The translations under genes were made by a program, and so were the position numbers. From contig JADBYA010000009.1 of the NCBI GenBank assembly GCA_020403245.1, positions 62,001-126,000 of the forward strand: DNA of 64,000 nucleotides. The letters are read 5' to 3'. Below are positions 42,948 through 50,289 of this stretch, in pieces (position 1 is the first letter of the stretch; each line of letters opens with the position of its first letter). The notes under the pieces were generated by a model, which saw only the letters and a program-made list of their open reading frames with translations, was not told the DNA's origin and did no database searches. The DNA comes from Flavobacterium sp. GTDB lineage: Bacteria; Bacteroidota; Bacteroidia; Flavobacteriales; Flavobacteriaceae.

Positions 42948-42977
42948 AAAATGCCAACTCATTCGAGTTGGCATTTT
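42948..42977 (+). terminator. Terminator of the RNA-binding protein gene
   Basis: ATGCCAACTC, ATTC loop and GAGTTGGCAT are followed by TTTT. Confidence 0.85.
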
Positions 42978-43031
42978 TGTTTATTGTTGATAACTAAAAT
43001 TGATTGCTACACTTTGAAAATGTAAATTTGA

Positions 43032-43117
43032 AAAATTCCAATAGTCAAAATTCCAAATCCCAATTAAGAGTAAGAAACCTCTGCCTATATTAAATAAAAC
43101 TTGGAATTTGGAATTTT
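43032..43117. repeat. Gene-less inverted repeat of the ATTCCAA family
   Basis: AAAATTCCAAATCCCAA (43047-43063) and TTGGAATTTGGAATTTT (43101-43117) are inverted copies with one mismatch. The left half also matches the arm at 39815 well. The two arms enclose only 37 bp and no gene. Confidence 0.8.
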
Positions 43118-43140
43118 ATTTTTTCAATTTTTTTTAAATT

Positions 43141-46100
43141 ATGTATTTAATTTTCGATACCGAAACTACCGGATTACCAAAACGTTGGGGTGCACCAATT
43201 TCAGACACTGATAACTGGCCCCGATGCATTCAAATTGCTTGGCAGTTGCACGATGCCATGGGAAATCTTTTGGAACATCAAGATTATTTGGTAAAGCCCG
43301 AAGGGTTTAACATCCCTTATGATGCCGAAAGAGTTCATGGTATTTCTACCGAATTAGCCCAAGCACAAGGACACGGTTTACAAAAAGTTTTAGAAAAGTT
43401 CAATTTAGCTTTATCCAAAGCCAAATTTATTGTTGGACAAAATGTGGGCTTTGATGTCAACATTTTAGGATGTGAATTTTATCGAATTGGAATTAATTCT
43501 CCAATGACATCAATGCCCGTATTAGACACTTGTACCGAAGTTACTGCTTCACTTTTAAAACTTCCTGGCGGAAAAGGCGGAAGATATAAATTACCCACTT
43601 TAACGGAGTTACACAGTTATCTTTTCAATTTGCCCTTTAATGAAGCTCACAATGCCACTGCCGATGTGGAAGCTACAACCCGATGTTTTTTGGAGTTGAT
43701 CAGAAGAGAAATTTTCACCAAAGAAGAACTTGAAGTTGAGGCAGATTATTTCAGAGAATTCAATGAAAATAATCCGAAGGAAATAGAACTTATTGGGCTG
43801 AAACACATCAACCTTAAACTAGCTTCTGAAGAAATTCGGAAACAATTTCGTCAGCAAGAAGAAGGTGCAACACCAACTCCAGAAGAAAAAAAAGCTCACC
43901 ACACTTTAGCAGCTGTCGATTTTGTGCATCTGCACAACCACACCCAGTTTTCGGTATTACAATCTACTATAAGTGTGGCCGATTTGGTCAAAGCGGCTGT
44001 TGAAAATAAAATGCCTGCGGTGGCCATGACGGATCATGCCAATTTGATGGGTGCTTTTCATTTTGTTCGCGATATTTTATACCATAATAAATCAGCCCAA
44101 GCCAAAAACAAACAAGCAGAAGAAAAGGGAGAAACTCCAACGGAAACCATAGTAAAACCAATTTTAGGTTGCGAGTTTTATGTTTGCGATGATTTAAAAG
44201 ATAAATCCAGAAAAGACAATGGTTACCAAATTGTTTTTTTAGCCAAAACAAAAAAAGGATATCATAATTTGGCCAAATTATCATCTATAGCTTACACCGA
44301 AGGGTTTTATTACGTGCCAAGAATCGATAGAAAGGTAATACAACAATACAAAGAAGATATTATCATCTTGTCTGGAAATTTATATGGAGAAATTCCAAAC
44401 AAAGTTTTAAATCTTGGAGAAAATCAAGCCGAAGAATCACTCATTTGGTGGAAAAATGAATTTGGTGACGATTTTTACATTGAATTGATGCGTCATAATC
44501 AGGAAGACGAAAACCGAGTGAACACTACTTTGATTTCATTGGCTAAAAAGCATAAAGTGAAAACAGTTGCCACCAATAATGTTTTCTATATTAATAAAGA
44601 AGATGCCAATGCACACGACATTCTGTTATGTGTTAAAGATGGTGAAAAACAATCCACACCAATTGGCAGAGGAAGGGGCTATCGTTACGGTTTTGGAAAT
44701 CAAGAATATTATTTCAAATCGGGAGATGAAATGAAAAAGTTATTCCATGATATACCCGAAGCCATTATCAATACTGAAGAAATCGTCAATAAAATTGAGA
44801 TTTTCGATTTATCCCGCGAGGTTTTGTTACCCAAATTTGAAATTCCACAGGAATTTTTAGTAGCAGATGATGAAACAGATTCAGGAAAACGTGGAGAAAA
44901 TAATTACTTAGCACATCTCACTTTTGAAGGCGCAAAAAGAAGATATCCTGAAATTACAACTGACCCGAGCGATAGCGAACGGACGAAGCAAATCATAGAA
45001 CGAATTAATTTTGAATTAGAAACGATTGAAAACTCAGGGTATCCAGGTTATTTTTTAATCGTTCAGGATTTTATTGCAGAGGCCCGAAAAATGGGAGTCT
45101 CTGTTGGTCCAGGACGTGGTTCTGCTGCGGGTTCGGTTGTGGCCTATTGCCTTGGGATTACCAACATAGACCCACTATTATACAATTTACTTTTTGAGCG
45201 TTTTTTGAATCCAGACAGGGTTTCACTTCCCGATATTGATATCGATTTTGATGACGAAGGACGTAGCAAAGTAATGGATTATGTAATTCAGAAATACGGT
45301 TCCAAACAAGTAGCACAAATTATCACTTATGGCACCATGGCTACCAAATCTAGTATTCGCGATACTGCAAGAGTAATGGATTTACCACTTTTTGAAGCCG
45401 ATAAAGTAGCTAAATTAATTCCTAGTTTAATGCCTTCAAAATGGAATTTATCCAGATTTCTGTCTGAAGATGAAGCCATCATTAAAAAATCATTACGACC
45501 AGAAGATTTTGAAAGAGTTAAAGAATTAATTTCACTTTCAAAGCAAGGTAACTTATGTGCCGACACAATAAATCAAGCAAAATTTTTAGAGGGAAATCTC
45601 AGAAATACTGGAATTCATGCTTGTGGCGTTATTATAACACCAAGTGATATTACCAATTTTGTGCCGGTTGCCACTGCCAAAGATTCCGATTTGTATGTTA
45701 CCCAATTTGATAACTCTGTTGTAGAAAGTGCGGGTTTATTGAAAATGGATTTCTTGGGTTTGAAAACGTTGACATTGATTAAAGACACTGTAAAACTTGT
45801 TAAATACAGAACCGGAGTAGAACTCAATCCTGATGAATTTCCAATAGATGATGTAAAGACCTATGAACTTTTTCAGCGGGGTGAAACAGTCGGAATTTTT
45901 CAATACGAAAGTCCTGGGATGCAAAAGTATATGAAAGAATTAAAGCCAACTGTTTTTGGGGATTTAATTGCCATGAATGCACTATACCGTCCAGGACCAA
46001 TTGCTTATATTCCGAGTTTTATCAAAAGGAAAAATGGAGAAGAACCTATAACATATGATATTGAAGCGTGTGAAGAACTGCTAAAAGAAACCTATGGGAT

Positions 46101-47682
46101 TACAGTTTATCAAGAACAAGTAATGCTTCTGTCACAAAAATTAGCCGATTTTTCAAAAGGAGACGCCGATGTTTTGCGTAAAGCAATGGGAAAAAAACAG
46201 AAAGATGTTTTGGATAAAATGAAACCAAAATTCATTTCACAAGCAGAAGCCAAAGGGCACGCCGCCGATAAATTAGAAAAAATTTGGAAAGACTGGGAAG
46301 CTTTTGCTGAATATGCATTTAACAAGTCGCACTCAACATGTTATGCTTGGATTGCATACCAAACGGCGTATCTAAAAGCCAATTATCCTGCGGAATATAT
46401 GTCAGCGGTGCTTTCTAATAATATGAATGATATCAAACAAGTTTCGTTCTTTATGGAAGAATGCAAACGAATGGGATTGCAGGTTCTTGGTCCTGATGTA
46501 AATGAGAGTTTTTATAAATTTACGGTAAATGATAGTTATGCGATTCGTTTTGGAATTGGAGCTGTAAAAGGTGTTGGAGCAAATGCAGTGGATACCATTG
46601 TTCAAAACAGAAAAGAGGCACCATACAAATCGATTTTTGATTTAGCCAAAAAAATTGATCTTCGTGCGGCCAACAAAAAAGCATTCGAAAGTTTAGCATT
46701 GGCTGGTGGATTTGATTGTTTTGCTAACACTCACAGAGCACAATATTTTCATATAGAAGGAGAAGGAATAACGTTTTTGGAGAAAGCTATCCGTTATGGA
46801 TCAAAATTTCAGGAGAATGAAAACTCTTCTCAAGTTAGTTTATTTGGCGAGAGTAGTGATGTTCAAATAGCGGAGCCAATAGTGCCACCATGCGAAGAAT
46901 GGAGTACGATGGAAAAATTAGCCAAAGAAAAAGAAGTAGTAGGAATTTATATTTCGGGGCATCCATTGGATGATTATAAATTTGAAATGAAATACTTCTG
47001 TAATAGTAAATTAGAGAGTTTAAAAAATTTAAAAAATTATATTGGTAAGAACTTAACTTTTGCTGGAATTGTATCTAATGTGCAATATAGAACAGGAAAA
47101 ACTGGAAAAGACTGGGCCAGTTTTACACTTGAAGGTTATGATGAGAATTATGATTTTAGAATATTCAACGAAGAATATTTAAAATTCCGTCATTTCTTGG
47201 TCAATAACCAGTTTATCTATTTTAAAGTTCTAATAAAAGAAGGTTGGATTAACAAAGAAACAGGAAATAAATCGGAACCACAAATAGCTTTTCAAGACGC
47301 AAAATTACTAGCTGATGTATTGCCTCAGTTCGCAAAGAAGCTAAGTATTCAAATTGATATAAAAGAATTACAACAAAATTTCATGCAACAGTTAAATGAA
47401 ATTTTCAACGCTAATAAAGGAGATAATACCGTTACTTTTGAAGTTGTAGAACAAGAAAGCATAAAAAAAGAACTCGAAATTAGCTCCAAAATAATGGTAG
47501 ATGATGAGGTCAATTTAGAGGTAGGAGAGGAAGAAACTGATGAAATAGAAATCCCAATTGTTGAAGAAGAAAATCGTGTAATTACAAGAGTTTCCATGCC
47601 AAGCAGGAAATTAAAAATCAAAATTTCAAAAGAATTGTTATTGGAATTGGAGAAAATGAACATTAAAATCAGTTTAAATTAA
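43141..47682 (+). CDS. dnaE: DNA polymerase III alpha subunit with N-terminal proofreading exonuclease domain
   Basis: A 1513-residue replicative polymerase. Residues about 1-190 are a DnaQ-like 3'-5' exonuclease (FDTETTG, VGQNVGFDVN, HNATADVEA). Then a PHP domain starts near 260 (VHLHNHTQFSVL). The polymerase palm has catalytic acids in PDIDIDFDDEGR near residue 700, the fingers follow (KAMGKKQKDVL), and a helix-hairpin-helix (VKGVGANAV) and an OB fold lie in the C-terminal third. Proofreading is therefore encoded in cis, unlike the E. coli alpha and epsilon subunits. Full length, single gene. Confidence 0.96.
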   Translation: MYLIFDTETTGLPKRWGAPISDTDNWPRCIQIAWQLHDAMGNLLEHQDYLVKPEGFNIPYDAERVHGISTELAQAQGHGLQKVLEKFNLALSKAKFIVGQNVGFDVNILGCEFYRIGINSPMTSMPVLDTCTEVTASLLKLPGGKGGRYKLPTLTELHSYLFNLPFNEAHNATADVEATTRCFLELIRREIFTKEELEVEADYFREFNENNPKEIELIGLKHINLKLASEEIRKQFRQQEEGATPTPEEKKAHHTLAAVDFVHLHNHTQFSVLQSTISVADLVKAAVENKMPAVAMTDHANLMGAFHFVRDILYHNKSAQAKNKQAEEKGETPTETIVKPILGCEFYVCDDLKDKSRKDNGYQIVFLAKTKKGYHNLAKLSSIAYTEGFYYVPRIDRKVIQQYKEDIIILSGNLYGEIPNKVLNLGENQAEESLIWWKNEFGDDFYIELMRHNQEDENRVNTTLISLAKKHKVKTVATNNVFYINKEDANAHDILLCVKDGEKQSTPIGRGRGYRYGFGNQEYYFKSGDEMKKLFHDIPEAIINTEEIVNKIEIFDLSREVLLPKFEIPQEFLVADDETDSGKRGENNYLAHLTFEGAKRRYPEITTDPSDSERTKQIIERINFELETIENSGYPGYFLIVQDFIAEARKMGVSVGPGRGSAAGSVVAYCLGITNIDPLLYNLLFERFLNPDRVSLPDIDIDFDDEGRSKVMDYVIQKYGSKQVAQIITYGTMATKSSIRDTARVMDLPLFEADKVAKLIPSLMPSKWNLSRFLSEDEAIIKKSLRPEDFERVKELISLSKQGNLCADTINQAKFLEGNLRNTGIHACGVIITPSDITNFVPVATAKDSDLYVTQFDNSVVESAGLLKMDFLGLKTLTLIKDTVKLVKYRTGVELNPDEFPIDDVKTYELFQRGETVGIFQYESPGMQKYMKELKPTVFGDLIAMNALYRPGPIAYIPSFIKRKNGEEPITYDIEACEELLKETYGITVYQEQVMLLSQKLADFSKGDADVLRKAMGKKQKDVLDKMKPKFISQAEAKGHAADKLEKIWKDWEAFAEYAFNKSHSTCYAWIAYQTAYLKANYPAEYMSAVLSNNMNDIKQVSFFMEECKRMGLQVLGPDVNESFYKFTVNDSYAIRFGIGAVKGVGANAVDTIVQNRKEAPYKSIFDLAKKIDLRAANKKAFESLALAGGFDCFANTHRAQYFHIEGEGITFLEKAIRYGSKFQENENSSQVSLFGESSDVQIAEPIVPPCEEWSTMEKLAKEKEVVGIYISGHPLDDYKFEMKYFCNSKLESLKNLKNYIGKNLTFAGIVSNVQYRTGKTGKDWASFTLEGYDENYDFRIFNEEYLKFRHFLVNNQFIYFKVLIKEGWINKETGNKSEPQIAFQDAKLLADVLPQFAKKLSIQIDIKELQQNFMQQLNEIFNANKGDNTVTFEVVEQESIKKELEISSKIMVDDEVNLEVGEEETDEIEIPIVEEENRVITRVSMPSRKLKIKISKELLLELEKMNIKISLN

Positions 47683-47751
47683 GTATCAATTCTAATAATG
47701 AAATGATAGCCAAAACTGATTTTTTAATGAAGTAAACCAAAATAAAATGAC

Positions 47752-47759
47752 TAGCTTTG
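47752..47759 (+). promoter_or_regulatory. -7 promoter box for trxA
   Basis: TAGCTTTG matches TAnnTTTG, 36 bp upstream of the trxA ATG. Confidence 0.55.
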
Positions 47760-47795
47760 TCTTTAAATAATTATAGTAATCTAAAAATATAAAAT

Positions 47796-48113
47796 ATGGC
47801 ATTAGCAATTACTGATGCTACTTTTGACGAGGTAGTATTAAAATCAAATAAACCAGTAGTAGTAGATTTTTGGGCAGCTTGGTGCGGTCCATGTCGAATG
47901 GTTGGACCAGTTATCGACGAAGTAGCCACAGAATATGACGGAAAAGCCGTAGTTGGAAAAGTAGATGTTGATGCCAACCAAGAATTTGCTGCAAAATATG
48001 GCGTTCGCAACATTCCAACAGTATTGATTTTTCAAAACGGAGAAGTCGTAGGGCGTCAAGTTGGCGTAGCTCCAAAGAAAACCTACACGGATGCAATCGA
48101 TGCTTTGTTGTAA
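47796..48113 (+). CDS. trxA: Thioredoxin
   Basis: A 105-residue thioredoxin. The active site is FWAAWCGPCRM (CGPC) near residue 30, and the cis-proline is in NIPTVLIF. It reduces disulfides in the cytoplasm. Complete, single gene. Confidence 0.96.
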   Translation: MALAITDATFDEVVLKSNKPVVVDFWAAWCGPCRMVGPVIDEVATEYDGKAVVGKVDVDANQEFAAKYGVRNIPTVLIFQNGEVVGRQVGVAPKKTYTDAIDALL

Positions 48114-48139
48114 TCAATAATCGCACAATACTTTAAAAG

Positions 48140-48174
48140 CCCAATCTCTTCATAAACGAGATTGGTTTTTTTTT
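48140..48174 (+). terminator. Terminator of trxA
   Basis: CCAATCTC and GAGATTGG flank a 9-base loop and are followed by 10 T. Confidence 0.85.
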
Positions 48175-48283
48175 TAGGAGCAGCACATTTTCTTTTTTTA
48201 GGAAATCATCACCCGCTGTCCGCGCTACATGCCTGCCTGTTGGCAGTCAGGGTAGCTTGCTCCCATCGGGGCTAGACAACACC
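48175..48283 (+). repeat. Dispersed intergenic repeat, copy 3 (divergent)
   Basis: Shares TTTTAGGAGC near the left, CCCGCTGTCCGC, and TCGGGGCTAG at the right with the copies at 30485 and 38991. It carries its own GC hairpin (CTGCC/GGCAG) near 48232. Confidence 0.7.
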
Positions 48284-48335
48284 TTCATTTTTTTTATAGA
48301 CTTATATAAACTTCGTAAACCTTCATAAATTTCTT

Positions 48336-48343
48336 TATATTTG
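48336..48343 (+). promoter_or_regulatory. -7 promoter box at the start of the DUF58 gene
   Basis: TATATTTG matches TAnnTTTG but ends only 4 bp before the ATG, so if it is used the mRNA would have almost no leader. Confidence 0.4.
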
Positions 48344-48347
48344 GACT

Positions 48348-49286
48348 ATGAAGATTGAAGAACAAAAAGAACTCGTTTCCGGATTTAAGCATCTTGAATT
48401 ACTAGCCAATCAAGTGGTAGAAGGTTTTATTTCAGGCATGCACAAAAGTCCATTTCATGGGTTTTCGGCTGAATTTGCCGAACACAAAATATACAATTCT
48501 GGCGAAAGCACCAAGCATATCGATTGGAAATTATATGCCAAAACGGATAGATTGTATTCCAAAAAATATGAAGAAGAAACCAATCTTCGATGTCATTTAA
48601 TCATTGACAATTCCTCATCGATGCATTATCCAAAACTACAAAGGGACGAACCTTTTTATCACAATAAAATTGGATTTTCGGTGTTGGCTTCTGCTGTTTT
48701 GATGAATTTATTAAAAAAACAACGCGATGCCGTTGGGTTAAGTATATATTCAGATATTTATGAGTATTATGCCCCCGAAAAAGGAAGCGATCGTCATCAT
48801 CGAATGATATTAAATAAACTGGAGGAACTTTTAGAAAAACCTAAAGTGTCTAAAAGCACCGATACAGTTACTTTTTTGCACCAAATAGCAGAGAAAATTC
48901 ACCGCCGTTCCATGATTGTTTTATTTACGGATATGTTTCATCCCGACGCTTCGGGAGGTAAAAATGAAGCCCTTTTTAACGCTTTACAACATCTAAAACA
49001 CAACAAACACAAAGTGGTTGTTTTTCATGTTATTGATAAAAAAACCGAAATCAATTTCAATTTTGATAACGCGCCAAGAAAATTTATCGATGTAGAAACG
49101 GGGGAAGAAATCAATATTTTTGCAGATACAATCAAAGTAGCTTATGAAGATAAGGTGAATGATTATTTTAAATCGTTAGCCATGACTTGCGCTCAAAACA
49201 AAATTAGGTATGTGCCAGTAGCCGTTGAAGACAGTTTTGAAACCATTTTGACTACATACCTAGTTGAAAAACAAATGTTTGGTTAA
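48348..49286 (+). CDS. DUF58 domain protein (MoxR-associated)
   Basis: A 312-residue protein. The DUF58 core YNSGESTKHIDWKLYAKTDR is visible near residue 50, followed by a VWA-like fold with the MIDAS motif DNSSSM. Such proteins usually work with MoxR AAA ATPases in envelope maturation or stress, but no MoxR gene is next to it here. Complete by length and start. Confidence 0.88.
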   Translation: MKIEEQKELVSGFKHLELLANQVVEGFISGMHKSPFHGFSAEFAEHKIYNSGESTKHIDWKLYAKTDRLYSKKYEEETNLRCHLIIDNSSSMHYPKLQRDEPFYHNKIGFSVLASAVLMNLLKKQRDAVGLSIYSDIYEYYAPEKGSDRHHRMILNKLEELLEKPKVSKSTDTVTFLHQIAEKIHRRSMIVLFTDMFHPDASGGKNEALFNALQHLKHNKHKVVVFHVIDKKTEINFNFDNAPRKFIDVETGEEINIFADTIKVAYEDKVNDYFKSLAMTCAQNKIRYVPVAVEDSFETILTTYLVEKQMFG

Positions 49287-49415
49287 TAAGAAAAAAACGT
49301 ATTTTTTTTTAACATTGATGTTCGATAAAAATTCAATTTATGACTTTTTGTAAAAATATTTAACTCTCAAAGTAGCTAAGACGCAATATACAGTATGTTT
49401 TATTTGCGGTTTTGT

Positions 49416-49431
49416 TCCCGAAGCTTCGGGA
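49416..49431. repeat. Perfect 16-bp palindrome TCCCGAAGCTTCGGGA
   Basis: A second identical copy is at 49678-49693, so the two bracket the tRNA-Asp gene. Confidence 0.85.
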
Positions 49432-49551
49432 TTGCGAGAAATCCTAAAACTAGTAATAGCTAATTAGAATTTCATAAAGGGCAATAAAATCAATACCTGA
49501 CAAGTTTTTAAAAAAGTTTTAACGGACAATAATGATTTTTTAATAAAAAAG

Positions 49552-49581
49552 TTGCAAAAATCAAAAACGGTTGTATATTTG
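49552..49581 (+). promoter_or_regulatory. Promoter of tRNA-Asp
   Basis: TTG at 49552 (-33) and TATATTTG at 49574-49581 (-7, TAnnTTTG) are 19 bp apart; the tRNA starts 17 bp downstream. Confidence 0.7.
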
Positions 49582-49598
49582 CAACCGCATTTAGCGAA

Positions 49599-49672
49599 GG
49601 TTTGGTAGTTCAGTTGGTTAGAATACATGCCTGTCACGCATGGGGTCGCGGGTTCGAGTCCCGTCCAGACCG
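49599..49672 (+). tRNA. tRNA-Asp (GTC)
   Basis: A 74-nt cloverleaf. The acceptor arms GGTTTGG and CCAGACC pair with one G-U, the anticodon loop CTGTCAC has GTC at 49633-49635, and the T arm is GCGGGTTCGAGTCCCGT. The discriminator base is G, and CCA is not encoded. Confidence 0.95.
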
Positions 49673-49677
49673 CTTAA

Positions 49678-49693
49678 TCCCGAAGCTTCGGGA
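49678..49693. repeat. Perfect 16-bp palindrome TCCCGAAGCTTCGGGA
   Basis: Identical to 49416-49431; 5 bp after the tRNA. Confidence 0.85.
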
Positions 49694-49696
49694 GGG

Positions 49697-49726
49697 AAAA
49701 GGTTTTCAGAAATGAAAACCTTTTTT
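49697..49726 (+). terminator. Terminator of tRNA-Asp
   Basis: AAGGTTTTCA, GAAA loop and TGAAAACCTT are followed by TTTT. Confidence 0.85.
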
Positions 49727-49786
49727 GCCCAAAAAGGCATCAAAGATTAGTTGTGTTGTTTCGATACGAATTTGTAACTCGTATCA

Positions 49787-49847
49787 TGGTTTAGTAGTTA
49801 GACCGATGGAAAGCTTTCCCGATTTTCGGGATGGCTTTTTTGTTTTA
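49787..49847 (+). repeat. Left direct repeat beside the GIY-YIG gene
   Basis: TGGTTTAGTAG, then GATGGAAAGCTTTC and GGATGGCTTTTTTGTTTTA. The same three blocks occur in the same order at 50106-50180. The centre is a hairpin (TCCCGATTTTCGGGA). Confidence 0.75.
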
Positions 49848-49858
49848 TATCATAATAT

Positions 49859-50101
49859 ATTTTTTACGTTTACATCTTATATTCAAAATCCAGTAATCTT
49901 TATTATACAGGATTGTCAACGGATTTAAAAAAGAGATTAGAAAATCATCTTTCAGGGAAAAGTAAATATACTTCAACCAAAACGGATTGGATTTTAGTTT
50001 ATTCCAAAGAATTTGAAATTAAGAAAGACGCCTTAATTGAAGAGAAACGATTAAAGAAACTTAATAGAGCTCCTATCGAGAAATTAATTTCTAATAAATG
50101 A
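49859..50101 (+). CDS. GIY-YIG nuclease family protein with a non-ATG start
   Basis: An 80-residue protein. The GIY-YIG core reads FYVYILYSKSSNLYYTGLST, then DLKKRLENHLSG with the catalytic Arg, and later a Glu in LIEEKRLKKLN. No ATG or GTG lies before the motif; the codon at the expected start (49859) is ATT, and TAA is two codons upstream. A TTG at 49913 would lose the YVYIL strand. The gene is therefore either started at ATT or has lost its start codon. It is bracketed by direct repeats (49787-49847 and 50106-50180). Free-standing GIY-YIG proteins of this size are of unknown function. Confidence 0.65.
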   Translation: MFYVYILYSKSSNLYYTGLSTDLKKRLENHLSGKSKYTSTKTDWILVYSKEFEIKKDALIEEKRLKKLNRAPIEKLISNK

Positions 50102-50105
50102 TTGC

Positions 50106-50180
50106 TGGTTTAGTAGTCTCGTCCCAAAAGACGAGATGGAAAGCTTTCTCGTTTTAAAACAGGATGGCTTTTTTGTTTTA
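50106..50180 (+). repeat. Right direct repeat beside the GIY-YIG gene
   Basis: Same blocks as 49787-49847, with a different central hairpin (CTCGTC/GACGAG). It could also act as a terminator because of the T run after GGATGGC. Confidence 0.75.
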
Positions 50181-50289
50181 AACAATGTATTACTTATTGT
50201 AATTAATTGAAAATTTGTATATTGCAAAGCATTTTTCAAAGATAAAATCAAATTTGCAAAACTGTCAATCAACCAAACCAATATTTAAA

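Larger units (their letters stand above)
49287..49598. other. Noncoding region between the DUF58 gene and tRNA-Asp
   Basis: No gene seen. It holds the palindrome TCCCGAAGCTTCGGGA (49416-49431) and the tRNA promoter at its right end. Confidence 0.6.

Noticed and set aside
49760..49850. Possible second tRNA after tRNA-Asp
   Set aside because: There is a hairpin (GATACGA/TCGTATC) but no cloverleaf, T arm or anticodon arm; the sequence recurs as the direct repeat at 50106.
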